A program made the translations under genes and the position numbers. Under the pieces are notes generated by a model that saw nothing but the letters and a program-made list of their open reading frames with translations, had not been told where the DNA came from and did not search any database. A DNA stretch of 64,000 bases from Cyanobium sp. CZS48M (GTDB lineage: Bacteria > Cyanobacteriota > Cyanobacteriia > PCC-6307 > Cyanobiaceae): NCBI GenBank assembly GCA_030373145.1, contig JAUCZK010000001.1:124001-188000 (forward strand), in the 5' to 3' direction. Below are positions 16,185 through 24,403 of this stretch, piece after piece. Positions within the stretch are counted from its first letter, which is position 1; the number at the start of each line of letters is the position of its first letter.

Positions 16185-18077
16185 TCAGAGGCCCCTCTCC
16201 ATCAGCCGGCCCATCAGGTCGGCGCTGCGCTGCTGGAAACCGGCCAGCTGGTTCGGCTCCAGGCCTCCCACCGCCAGGCGGGCCAGTTCATAGATGTGGC
16301 AACTGAGCTCCTGGGCCAGCTGCTGGCTGGGGGAGCTGCTGCCCATACCCGTGAGCACGGCGCCACTGGAGAGTTTCTGCAGGCCCGCCACCAGGGGGTG
16401 ACGGCGGTTGACCACCAGCACATGGTGGTCGGGCAGTCCGGGCAGGCGTTGCTCCATCAGGGCACCGATGTCGTTGAGGCGGCGCATCTGCTCCGGCAGC
16501 AGAATCAGGGCCGCCGGGGTGTTCTCCCCCTTGAGTGCCTGGACCTGAATGGTCACCTTGTCGTTGGCGAGAGCACCCTTGAACAGCTCCCGCAACTTCT
16601 CGGAGCTGTCGGTGCCGTCTGCATCGCTCAGGCTGCTCTCCTGCTCCTGGATGCTGGCGTCCAGTTCCGCGTCCACCCGCTGGAATTTCAGCTCCCCGTG
16701 GCGGTCCTCCAGCCAGGGGATGAACTGGGCATCGATCAGGGTGTCGGCCAGGAGCACCTCCGCCCCCTGCCCCTGCCAGAGGGCCAGTGGCCCGGCCTGA
16801 GCGGCTTCATCGGTGCAATAGAGGATGCGCTGATTCTCCGAACTCTCGAGGCGACTGCGGTAGCCACTGAGGGTGGTGTAAGCCTTCTCGCCAACGGCGA
16901 CAGGGTCGGGCTCGGCCGCTGCCGCGGTGGTGCCGAACAGGATCAGCTCGGCCACCTGATCGGCGAACTTCTCGTCTTCCATCGCGCCGATCTTGATGAA
17001 GGGGGCGATCCCCTCCCAGATCTCGGCGTAGCGGGCGGGCTCATCGCGGTGCAGCTCCTTGAGCCGGTCGCCCACCTTCTTGGCCACGAAGCCGCCGATG
17101 GAGCGCACCCGCCGATCCGTCTGCAGGGCGCTGCGGCTCACGTTCAGGGGGATGTCGGGGGAGTCGATCACGCCCCTCAGGGGCAGCAGGTAGCGGGGCA
17201 CCACCTCCTTGATCGAGTCGGACACGAACACCTGATTGCAGTAGAGGCGGATCTCGCCCTTCTCCCAGTCGGCCCGGCCGGTGATCCTGGGGAAGTAGAG
17301 GATGCCCTGCAGGGTGTAGGGGTAGTCGGTGTTGAGGTGGACCCAGAGCAGCGGGTCGCCCTGGAAGGGGTAGAGGTAGCGGTACAGGGCGATGTAATCG
17401 TCGTCGCTGAGATCCCGCGGGCTCTTGCGCCAGGGTGCCTCCCGCTTGTTCACCGTTTCTCCCTCCAGCTGCACCTCCACCGGCAGAAAGTCGCAGTAGG
17501 TGGTGATCAGGGAGCGGATGCGGGCCGGTTCGATGTATTCCAGCTCCTCCTCCTGCAGGTGCAGGATCACATCCGTGCCCGGCTCTGCGCGCTCGCCGGT
17601 TTCCAGGCTGAAGTTGGGGGAGCCATCGCAGCTCCAGCGCACCGCTTCAGCGCCGGGGCTGGCGCTGAGGCTGATCAGCTCCACCCGCTCGGCCACCATG
17701 AAACTTGAATAGAAGCCGAGGCCGAAATGGCCGATGATCGCGTCGTCTTCGCGCTTGTATTTCTCGAGGAAGTCCTCGGCACTGGAGAAGGCCACCTGGT
17801 TGATGTAGCGCTTCACCTCATCGGCGCTCATGCCGATGCCGTTGTCACTGATGGTGAGGGTTTTGGCCTCACGGTCGATCCTGATGCTCACCAGCCCTTC
17901 GGGGCCTTCGCTGCAGTCGCCCGCCATGGCGGCCATGCGGCGCTTGCTGATGGCATCCACCGCATTGCTGACGAGTTCCCTGAGGAACACTTCGTGGCCG
18001 GAATAAACGGCCTTCTTGATGATCGGGAAGATGTTTTCGGTGTGGATCTGAATCTGACCCTGTTCCAGCACCGTCAT
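16185..18077 (-). CDS. htpG: Chaperone protein HtpG (Hsp90)
   Basis: Cytoplasmic Hsp90 homodimer that remodels late folding intermediates; in cyanobacteria it is important under heat, cold, high light and oxidative stress. 630 aa, full length. GHKL ATP-binding motifs are visible: FLRELVSNAVDAISKRR, ISDNGIGMSADEV, GHFGLGFYSSFMVAE and the GTDVILHLQE strand. The middle-domain catalytic loop region VNVSRSALQ-type sequence is present (LNVSRSALQTDRRVRSI). ATG at 18077. Its 3' neighbour on the minus strand is the metallophosphatase. Confidence 0.97.
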   Translation of the reverse strand: MTVLEQGQIQIHTENIFPIIKKAVYSGHEVFLRELVSNAVDAISKRRMAAMAGDCSEGPEGLVSIRIDREAKTLTISDNGIGMSADEVKRYINQVAFSSAEDFLEKYKREDDAIIGHFGLGFYSSFMVAERVELISLSASPGAEAVRWSCDGSPNFSLETGERAEPGTDVILHLQEEELEYIEPARIRSLITTYCDFLPVEVQLEGETVNKREAPWRKSPRDLSDDDYIALYRYLYPFQGDPLLWVHLNTDYPYTLQGILYFPRITGRADWEKGEIRLYCNQVFVSDSIKEVVPRYLLPLRGVIDSPDIPLNVSRSALQTDRRVRSIGGFVAKKVGDRLKELHRDEPARYAEIWEGIAPFIKIGAMEDEKFADQVAELILFGTTAAAAEPDPVAVGEKAYTTLSGYRSRLESSENQRILYCTDEAAQAGPLALWQGQGAEVLLADTLIDAQFIPWLEDRHGELKFQRVDAELDASIQEQESSLSDADGTDSSEKLRELFKGALANDKVTIQVQALKGENTPAALILLPEQMRRLNDIGALMEQRLPGLPDHHVLVVNRRHPLVAGLQKLSSGAVLTGMGSSSPSQQLAQELSCHIYELARLAVGGLEPNQLAGFQQRSADLMGRLMERGL

Positions 18078-18171
18078 GATTCCGTCAGCTTGTAAGGAGT
18101 TGAGCTGACCCTAAGCTCCGCCCTCCGTCGGGCTCAAGCCGCTGCTGGGAGGGGTCACCGAACCTGCTGGT

Positions 18172-18525
18172 TCAGAGCTTGGTGGTGAGCACCATCACTT
18201 CGCCGTTGGCCAGCAGGCTGGAATTGCTGGCCTCCAGCGGCAGGCGGCGTGTCACGGCAGTGAGTGCCCTGGGCGCGTCGAGGTGCTTCTGGATCAGGGC
18301 CAGTTGCTGACGGGTCTGTTGCAGTTGGAGGCCGAGGCCCAGCCTGATCAAGGTGGTGATGGAGCAGTCGCTGGGGAGGGGGATAAGCGGCCGGCAAGGC
18401 GAGGGGCAGCAGTTCCAGAGTGGTGCGGAATTCATCGTGCCGATGGCGCAGGGCGGGCTTGCCCCCAGTTGGTCCGCCAGCAGGTGGTCGAGGGAGCTCT
18501 GCGGGTTGGTGTCTTGAGGCGTCAT
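18172..18525 (-). pseudogene. Decayed anti-sigma factor (RskA-like) relic
   Basis: An open frame of 117 codons runs here, but its middle (about 18365-18460) is not protein-like in that frame. The +1-shifted frame over the same stretch reads LRHRHDEFRTTLELLPLALP followed by AAYPPPQRLL, very like the linker between the zinc-finger-like N-domain and the membrane anchor of anti-sigma factors. Before it (SSLDHLLADQL) and after it (LGLGLQLQQTRQQLALIQK) the original frame is again family-like. The end is cut at LLANGEVMVLTTKL, where intact family members continue. I infer a gene inactivated by two frameshifts, an internal deletion and loss of its 3' end. The start ATG (18523-18525) overlaps the stop of a sigma-factor-like tail. 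Confidence 0.5.
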
Positions 18526-18604
18526 GGCGCGCTCTGGAAATCGATCGGCAGCTCCCGCAGGCGGCCAGGCCCTGGCGGGCGTGGATGGTGACGGTGCTGC
18601 GGGC
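18522..18604 (-). pseudogene. Relic of the C-terminus of an ECF sigma factor
   Basis: Immediately before the anti-sigma relic the minus strand reads STV-x3-ARQGLA, then after a one-base shift RLRELPIDFQSAP and a TGA that overlaps the anti-sigma ATG (ATGA, 18522-18525). Together these match the region 4.2 end of extracytoplasmic-function sigma factors (TVKSR-ARQGLARLREL type). A single lost C in a C/G-rich run explains the shift. Nothing sigma-like is recognisable further upstream. The link rests on about 25 residues and on the stop-start overlap typical of sigma/anti-sigma operons. Confidence 0.45.
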
Positions 18605-18945
18605 GGTGCCTGCGGTTGTCCGCCCACTCACTCTGATCGTTGGGTCTCCATGGTTGTATCCGTCATGGGACGGGTTGGAGTTGCCCGGCCAATCGATCGC
18701 AAGCTCCCAATCCGATCCTTTCGCCCACGGGTACGAACAGTAGCCAGTGTTGATCCAGCTGGGATCCCACTGTGCGCTTGGCCGCCCTGCGTACATCCGT
18801 GATGTCGGTTCTTAGACAAGCTCTGATTGGAGCCACCGCTCTGGCGAATCTCGCCTTAATTGACCTCGGAACACAGGAATCTCAGCCGATCTGGTGTCGA
18901 CAATTCGACGCCTCGATGGCGTGCCCCCTCCTGAAGTCCTGATCC
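18605..18945. other. Gene-free stretch with lower GC
   Basis: About 340 bp between the sigma relic and the DUF4079 gene. Base composition is visibly less GC-rich than the neighbouring genes. Short open frames exist on both strands but none resembles a known protein. It may be the eroded body of the lost sigma-factor gene plus the DUF4079 promoter region. I see no terminator, tRNA or repeat in it. Confidence 0.5.
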
Positions 18946-19491
18946 ATGGGACCCATCGACTGGTTGTGGCTGCTGCACCCGGCCCTGGCGGTGGTGATCG
19001 CCACCAAACATCCCCTCTCCTCCTTCGAGGGGGGAGGCCTGCGGTTGGCGTTGCTGCTGCTGGTGTTGCTTGGATCCGGGGTCGCCCTGGCGGCCCTCTG
19101 GCGGGTCAAGCGCCCCGCTTATCGGGCCAGCTTTGCCCTGCTCTGCTGGGCGGGGGTGATCGGCCTCGGGCTGCAACCGGAAGTGTTTCGGCTCAGCGAC
19201 AACCCGCTGGATCCCACCTTCTGGCAGTCGCACTTCTGGGGCGGCATCGGGCTGACCGGCCTGATGCTCTTCTCGGTGGCCTGCCGGCCGGAGATCCACA
19301 AGCACCTGCGCTGGCGCCGGCTGCACGTCAGTGCCAACGCCCTGGCTGCCCTGATCTTCCTGGCCCAGGGGATCAGCGGGCCCAGGGATCTGCTCGAGAT
19401 CCCCCTCAGTTGGCAGAAACCCACCCTCTACGGCTGCAACTTCGAGGCGAGAACCTGTCCGGAACCCGCCCCGAGCCCTGCAACCCCCTGA
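18946..19491 (+). CDS. DUF4079 membrane protein
   Basis: A 181-aa polytopic membrane protein of the cyanobacterial DUF4079 family, function unknown. Visible: four to five hydrophobic segments, the N-terminal WLWLLHPALAVVIA, the conserved loop ending PTFWQSHFWGGI, and the family hallmark RRLHVSANALAALIFLAQGI followed by SGPRDLLEIPLSW. Conserved His residues in these helices resemble haem-ligand patterns of cytochrome-b561-like proteins, but that is only a suggestion. The coding frame is intact, unlike its neighbours. It is followed 20 bp later by the broken dipZ gene. Confidence 0.82.
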   Translation: MGPIDWLWLLHPALAVVIATKHPLSSFEGGGLRLALLLLVLLGSGVALAALWRVKRPAYRASFALLCWAGVIGLGLQPEVFRLSDNPLDPTFWQSHFWGGIGLTGLMLFSVACRPEIHKHLRWRRLHVSANALAALIFLAQGISGPRDLLEIPLSWQKPTLYGCNFEARTCPEPAPSPATP

Positions 19492-19511
19492 TCCACGCCG
19501 TCAACAACACC

Positions 19512-20759
19512 ATGGCCCTCCTGCTCCTGGCCTTCCTGGCTGGTGCGCTGACGATCCTGAGCCCCTGCATCCTTCCTGTCCTTCCGTTCGTGTTCACGAA
19601 AGCCGGACAGCCTTTCGTGCGCAGTGGCCTGCCCTTGCTGGCTGGGATGGCGCTCAGCTTTACCGCCGTGGCTGTGCTGGCCGTTGGGGGTGGCGGGTGG
19701 GCCTTGCGCGCCAACCTGGTGGGCAGGACTGCGGCCCTGCTGCTTCTGGGCTGCTTCGGGTTGGCGCTGCTGGCGCCCGCCGTGGCGGAACGAGTCAGCC
19801 AACCCTTGGTTCGTCTGGGGAGCCGGCTGTCGCGCCACTCTTAGCATGTCGGCAGATCTGGCTCTGCCCTGGCCTCATCGGCCTTGCTGGGCGCGGCGAT
19901 CGGCCTGTTGTGGGCTCCCTGCGCCGGGCCGATCCTTGGCCTGGTGCTCACCGGTGCGGCACTGCAGGGGACGACGGCCCACACGTCCCTGCTGCTGCTG
20001 GCCTATGCCCTCGGGGCCGGCACCTCCCTGGCGCTTGCCCTGCTAGCCGGCGGCCGCCTGGCCACAGCGCTGAAACGTTCGCTTCGGGCCAGCGCCTGGC
20101 TGCGCCGGGCGCTGGGTGGCGCCGTACTCGTGAGCGTGGGGGCCATCGCCCTTGGTCTGGAGCAAGCCTCCCTGGCCAGGTTCTCCCTGGCGGATACCAA
20201 CGCCTTGGAGCAGACGTTGCTGGCCAAGGTTCCCGTCGCTCCAGCGACGGGAGCGCCCGTGGTGGCTGCGAGCCAGCTGCACGTTCTGGGCACCTTGCCA
20301 CCGTTCCCGAAGGGGGCGGTGTGGCTGAATTCGGCGCCGCTGAACCGTGACCAGCTCTGGGGCAAGGTGGTGTTAGTGGACATCTGGACCTATTCCTGCA
20401 TCAACTGTGTGCGCACCCTTCCGCATGTGCGGGCCTGGGCCCGGAAGTACAAGGACCACGGTCTGGTGGTGATCGGCGTGCATTCGCCGGAGTTCGCCTT
20501 TGAGCGCGACCTCGGCAATGTGCGGGAGGCGACCCGGAAGCTGGGGGTGACCTATCCCGTAGTGATCGACAATAACTTTGCGATCTGGAAAGCCTTCAAC
20601 AACACCTACTGGCCAGCCTTCTATTTCATCGACACCCAAGGCCGCATCCGCCACACCCACTTCGGTGAAGGCGCCTATGCTCAGTCGGAGCAAGCGATCC
20701 AGCAGTTGCTTCGTGAGGGTGGCTTCCGCAACGTGCCCACTGGTCTGGTCAGGCCCTGA
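19512..20759 (+). pseudogene. DipZ-type CcdA-thioredoxin fusion interrupted by an in-frame TAG
   Basis: A redox membrane protein that would carry electrons across the membrane to a periplasmic/lumenal thioredoxin-like domain. Part one (from ATG 19512) has TILSPCILPVLPFVF, the first CcdA half with its Cys. The frame then meets TAG at 19842-19844. Translation in the same frame continues without another stop as HVGRSGSALASSALLGAA, then IGLLWAPCAGPILGLVL, the second CcdA half with its Cys, and a thioredoxin domain with WTYSCINCVRTLPHVRAW (CxxC), ending at 20759. No frameshift is needed, so one nonsense change splits an otherwise intact gene of about 415 codons. The downstream half could only restart at weak codons such as TTG 19884. 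Confidence 0.8.
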
Positions 20760-20765
20760 GCCTTC

Positions 20766-21535
20766 ATGTCCATCCTCACCTCCCTTGGCTCCACCCTGCG
20801 TTCCCTGGCCCAGCGCCACCGCCCGACCCTCGGCCATCAGCGCAGTCCCTGGACCAGCCTTCTGCGCCAGCCGGTCTCCATGGCGCTGCGCATGCCCTGG
20901 CCGTTGTTCTCCCTTCAGAACCTCTTCAGCGCCAGTTTCCAGTCGGCCAAAGTCACCTCGCGATCTACACCCTGGCTCTGGCGGCGTTGCAGCGGATCTT
21001 CGGACTACTGACCAACGCCATGGTCACGGGTCTGTTTTTTCTGCGCTTCACCAAAGTGGATGCCCCTTTGCGGTTCAGCAGCAACCTGTGCCTGAGCTTC
21101 TCGCCCGGTGGACATCTCAGCTGCCGTTTCGTGACTGGAGATCACACGTACTGGCTGAGGGTTTCTTACTCCATGGTGCTGTTCATGGATGAGGAGATCG
21201 AACCGGGTGTCGTGCAGCGGCGCCTTCATTCCCTGCCACTGCTCAACAGCAGCACACCCCAGCTGCATGTGACCGCCGTGCTCAGCCATGTCCTGAGTGC
21301 CGAAAGCCCCTTGGTCCCCTTTGGCCTGGAGGCGATCCAGCGGGCCAGCGGGGCCATTCTGGTGCTGGTGGAGGGCACCGACGAAGTGACCGGATCCCCG
21401 CTCCTGCAACTGCACCACTACCAGATCGAGGACATTCTCGAAGGTCAGGTGTTTGCCGATCTTGTGTCCGAGGACGCCAATGGCCTGCGCCGAGTGAATC
21501 TCGATGCCCTGCACAGCACCCGAGCAATCGGGTAA
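20766..21535 (+). pseudogene. Inward-rectifier (Kir-type) potassium channel relic, pore deleted
   Basis: The C-terminal cytoplasmic domain is well preserved from about 20951 to 21535: a TM2-like helix (LAIYTLALAALQRIFG, NAMVTGLFFLRFTKVD), then Kir-domain segments such as LRFSSNLCLSFSPGG, YSMVLFMDEEIEPG, HLSAESPL-type SHVLSAESPLVPFGLEA and LEGTDEV-like LVEGTDEVTGSPLLQ. An N-terminal piece starts at ATG 20766 in a different frame (PWTSLLRQPVSMALRMPWP) and runs out at 21011. The first membrane helix and the GYG selectivity filter are absent between them. A deletion plus frameshift has therefore removed the pore. The gene begins 6 bp after dipZ ends, suggesting a former operon. Confidence 0.7.
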
Positions 21536-21588
21536 CTGTGGCGGCTCAATCGAGCATCGCCTGACGTCGCGAGGGTCCTCTCCTGCGC

Positions 21589-21813
21589 TCAGCCGCGGCG
21601 CTGCTCGTTGGGACGCTCCTCGGGCACGATCGCCCCGGCCACAGGGCACACCTGCAGGCAGATTCCGCAATCGATGCAAGTGTCGAAATCGATCCAGTAG
21701 AAGCTGGTCCCCTTGCTGTTGGCGCCGCTGCCGGGATGGATGCAGGCCACAGGGCAGGCATCGACGCAGTCGGCCACGCCCTCGCAGATGTCAGTGAGGA
21801 TGCTGTGGGCCAT
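21589..21813 (-). CDS. Bacterial-type ferredoxin with two Fe-S cluster motifs
   Basis: A 74-aa electron carrier. Cys spacing: Cys10, Cys16, Cys20 (followed by Pro) and Cys24 in the first motif, and Cys46-x2-Cys49-x2-Cys52-x3-Cys56-Pro in the second, so the second is a classic 4Fe-4S site and the first is the irregular type seen in 7Fe/8Fe ferredoxins. The aromatic segment SFYWIDFDTC precedes the second cluster. ATG at 21813. It stands between the Kir relic (convergent) and hisZ (same strand, ending 49 bp upstream). The redox partner is unknown. Confidence 0.9.
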   Translation of the reverse strand: MAHSILTDICEGVADCVDACPVACIHPGSGANSKGTSFYWIDFDTCIDCGICLQVCPVAGAIVPEERPNEQRRG

Positions 21814-21861
21814 GGGGGCAAGTGCGTGCTGAACGGAATGATCCTAGAAATCTCGGCCCTG

Positions 21862-23037
21862 TTAGTTGAGCCACTCCAGTCCTGAGCATCCCCGTCGCTG
21901 GGCGGCGGCTTCGGCCGCGCCTCGGCTGGGGCAGGCATCGGGGAGCAATTCGGCGCTCTGGCCCTGCCCGTGCAGACCGGAGAGGACCATCAGGGCGTCG
22001 GCCAGGCTGGAGTTCTGGCCGTAGGCCACCAGCACCGGCCGAGCGGCCGGATCACGGGCGGCGGGTCTGAGCAGCAGATCGCGGATGTCTTCGATCGAGA
22101 AGCCGAAGCCCACGCCGGCGGCTTCACTGGCGGCCGCCCCGAAGCGCCCCACCAGGGCGTCGTAGCGGCCGCCGCTGGCGATCTCCACCGGCGCCTCGGC
22201 CCCCAGGCAGACCAGCTTGAGCACGATGCCGTCGTAGAGGTCGAAATGGGGCTGGAAACTGGGATCCAGCTGCAGGCCGATGCCCAGACGGGCGGCCGTG
22301 GGCGCCACGATCTCCAGGGACGCGGCCAGCTCATCGATCAAGGGACTGTCCCCCAGATGACGGCGCAGCTGGGCGAGCACCGCCTCCGGTTCGCCGCGCA
22401 GGCGCAGCAGCTCCTGCAGCCGCTCGATCTGGACCTGGGGCAGGGGCAGGCGGGCGATCGCCAGGGGATCGAAGCCCGAGAGGGCCTGCCGCGCGCTGGA
22501 GCGCTGCTGGGCGGGCACCTCCTCGAGCAGGGCGGAGAGTACCCCGTGGTGGCCCACCAGCAGCCGTGGCTGGTGGCTGGCCTGCAGGCCCAGGGTTTCG
22601 CTGCAGGCCAGCAGCAGGGCCATTAGCTCAGCGTCCGCCGCCGCTGAGCGCACCCCCAGCAGTTCCACGCCGCTCTGCAGCCGCTCACTCAGGCGCTGGC
22701 CGCCGCCATCGCCGGTGAAGCTGCGAAAGGTGCTGCCCTCCGCCCACAGACGCAGCGGACGGGGACGATCGGCCAGGCGGGTGCAGGCGGCCCGGGCGAT
22801 CGAGGCGGTCAACTCGGGCCGCAGCCCCAGGGGTTCCTCGGCGGTGAGGCGGGCCACCTCCCGCTCGGCGATGCCGCCACCGGCCTCAAGGGTGTCGAGG
22901 CGCTCCACCATCGGCGGCGCCACCTCCTGGTAGCCCCACAGCCTGTACACCGCGGCCAGCCGCTGGCAGAGCTGACGGTTGCGGTCCACCTGGCGGGGGT
23001 GGAGATCCCTGGCGCCGGCGGCGGGTTGCAGGGCCAT
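21862..23037 (-). CDS. hisZ: ATP phosphoribosyltransferase regulatory subunit HisZ
   Basis: A catalytically inactive paralogue of histidyl-tRNA synthetase that activates the short HisG, the first enzyme of histidine synthesis. The 391-aa protein has the class II synthetase core without the anticodon-binding domain. Recognisable: ARDLHPRQVDRNRQLCQRLA, YQEVAPPMVERLDTLEAG, LRPELTASIARA (motif 2 region), and the C-terminal ASGGRYDALVGRFG with GFGFSIEDI. ATG at 23037 is chosen because the upstream extension is proline-rich and not family-like. hisG is not in the window. Confidence 0.92.
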   Translation of the reverse strand: MALQPAAGARDLHPRQVDRNRQLCQRLAAVYRLWGYQEVAPPMVERLDTLEAGGGIAEREVARLTAEEPLGLRPELTASIARAACTRLADRPRPLRLWAEGSTFRSFTGDGGGQRLSERLQSGVELLGVRSAAADAELMALLLACSETLGLQASHQPRLLVGHHGVLSALLEEVPAQQRSSARQALSGFDPLAIARLPLPQVQIERLQELLRLRGEPEAVLAQLRRHLGDSPLIDELAASLEIVAPTAARLGIGLQLDPSFQPHFDLYDGIVLKLVCLGAEAPVEIASGGRYDALVGRFGAAASEAAGVGFGFSIEDIRDLLLRPAARDPAARPVLVAYGQNSSLADALMVLSGLHGQGQSAELLPDACPSRGAAEAAAQRRGCSGLEWLN

Positions 23038-23089
23038 GGGGGCGGAGGGGCTGGGGGACGGGGGAGGCTGGATCCTATGGAGCGATCGC

Positions 23090-23977
23090 TCAGGGGCCCA
23101 GCTCCGGAGCCCCGAACAGCTGGCCCGGCAGGGGGCGGCAGTGGCCCAGACCCTCAATCAGGGCCGCCTGCAGGCCCGGCGTGCAGGCGATCAGCCGGCC
23201 TTCGGCGAGGCTGGCGGCACCGCCGTCGTAGCGGCTGACCACTCCACCGGCCTGCTCCACCAGCACCACGCCCGCGGCCAGGTCCCAGGAGGAGAGGCCC
23301 CGCTCCCAGTAGCCGTCGAGCCGACCGGCGGCCACGAAGGCCAGATCCACCGCCGCCGCCCCGCCGCGACGCACGCCATGGGTGCGGTGGGTGAACCAGC
23401 AGAACTCGGCGTAGTTGGTGTCCGGCTGGCTCTGGCGGTCGTAGGCGAAACCCGTGACCAGCAGCGAGGCGGCGAGGTCGTGGCAGCCACTCACCCGCAG
23501 CGCCCGCTCGTTGCACCAGGCCCCCAGGCCAGGGGCCGCCCAGTAGAGCTCCTCCAGGGCCGGCACGCTGATGGCCCCCAGCAGCGGAGCACCTTTCCAG
23601 GTGAGACCGATCGAGGTGGCGAAGAAGGGATAGCCGTGGGCGTAGTTGGTGGTGCCATCCAGGGGATCGACGCACCACTCCAGATCCGAGCCGGTGCGGC
23701 TGCGGCCGCTTTCCTCCGCCAGCACCCCCAGCTCCGGCGTGCGGGTTTCGAGGATGGCCAGCACCGCCTGCTCCGCCGCCAGATCAGCCTCGGTGACCAG
23801 ATCGCCGGCCCGGCCCTTCTCGCGGATCGACTCCAGCCTGCCGAAGTGATGGGCCAGCACCCGGGCGCCGGCGGCGGCGGCCTCCCGTGCCACTTCAGCC
23901 AGCCGTTCAAGGTCTGTGTGATCCAGGCCTGACCCCAGCAGAGCCTGAGCGGAGAGGCTTGGTACGGACTTCATCAT
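23090..23977 (-). CDS. Inositol monophosphatase family protein
   Basis: A Mg2+-dependent, Li+-sensitive-type phosphatase fold. Substrates in the family include inositol phosphate, histidinol phosphate, fructose-1,6-bisphosphate and 3'-phosphoadenosine compounds. Visible motifs: GDLVTEADLAAEQ, LAEESG, the metal site VDPLDGTTNYAHGYPF and the second site WDLAAGVVLVEQAGG. The start at ATG 23977 overlaps the ferredoxin stop as ATGA and follows a strong GGAGGAGG Shine-Dalgarno, which supports it. Proximity to hisZ makes histidinol-phosphatase activity worth considering, but the sequence alone does not decide this. Confidence 0.88.
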   Translation of the reverse strand: MMKSVPSLSAQALLGSGLDHTDLERLAEVAREAAAAGARVLAHHFGRLESIREKGRAGDLVTEADLAAEQAVLAILETRTPELGVLAEESGRSRTGSDLEWCVDPLDGTTNYAHGYPFFATSIGLTWKGAPLLGAISVPALEELYWAAPGLGAWCNERALRVSGCHDLAASLLVTGFAYDRQSQPDTNYAEFCWFTHRTHGVRRGGAAAVDLAFVAAGRLDGYWERGLSSWDLAAGVVLVEQAGGVVSRYDGGAASLAEGRLIACTPGLQAALIEGLGHCRPLPGQLFGAPELGP

Positions 23978-24342
23978 TCCTCCTCCAGGGGCAGGCCAGG
24001 GGTCACCCGCCCCCGGCCGAAATAGCGGCCGAACTGAAGCTCGTAGACCTCGTCCTCGTCCTGGGTCTCCACCTCCAGGGGGCCCGTGGCCCTGGCCACG
24101 CACAGAAGTCCGTAGCCCCGCCGCCGCAGGTCCTGGGAGAGCCCCAGGGCCTCCTGCTGATCGATTTCACCAGAGATCACCCGCACGGCACAGGTGGTGC
24201 AGCAGCCGTTGCGGCAACTGAAGGGCAGCGGCTGCCCCTGGGCCTCGAAACTGCGCAGGATGTACTCCCCTTCGGGAACCTCCAGGCGGATCAGCCGTTG
24301 TTCCTGCCGCCAGTGCACCGTGATCGGGAAGCGTCGTGTCAT
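23974..24342 (-). CDS. Plant-type [2Fe-2S] ferredoxin
   Basis: A 122-aa electron carrier. The cluster loop is FSCRNGCCTTCAVRVISG (Cys-x4-Cys-x2-Cys) with the fourth Cys in GYGLLCVARATG. It differs from photosynthetic PetF by its basic N-terminus (MTRRFPITVHWRQEQR) and by a C-terminal extension (EDEVYELQFGRYFGRGR then LPLEEE), which marks a distinct cyanobacterial ferredoxin subgroup. Its stop overlaps the start of the phosphatase gene (ATGA at 23974-23977), so the two are probably made together. The tRNA-Ser gene lies divergently just upstream. Confidence 0.9.
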   Translation of the reverse strand: MTRRFPITVHWRQEQRLIRLEVPEGEYILRSFEAQGQPLPFSCRNGCCTTCAVRVISGEIDQQEALGLSQDLRRRGYGLLCVARATGPLEVETQDEDEVYELQFGRYFGRGRVTPGLPLEEE

Positions 24343-24403
24343 CGGATGGAATTGGACCCTCTGGGCTGACTGCTACATTGCCATCTGCCCCATAACAGCC
24401 GCT

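Noticed and set aside
16094-16306. 70-codon open frame on the plus strand downstream of htpG
   Set aside because: Low-complexity Arg/Pro/Gly composition and overlap with the htpG 3' end; a shadow frame.
18620-18796. Open frame on the minus strand with unusual composition (Trp/Ser/Gly-rich, e.g. QWDPSWINTGYCSYPW)
   Set aside because: No recognisable family, no start signal, and it runs into the relic zone; likely non-coding.
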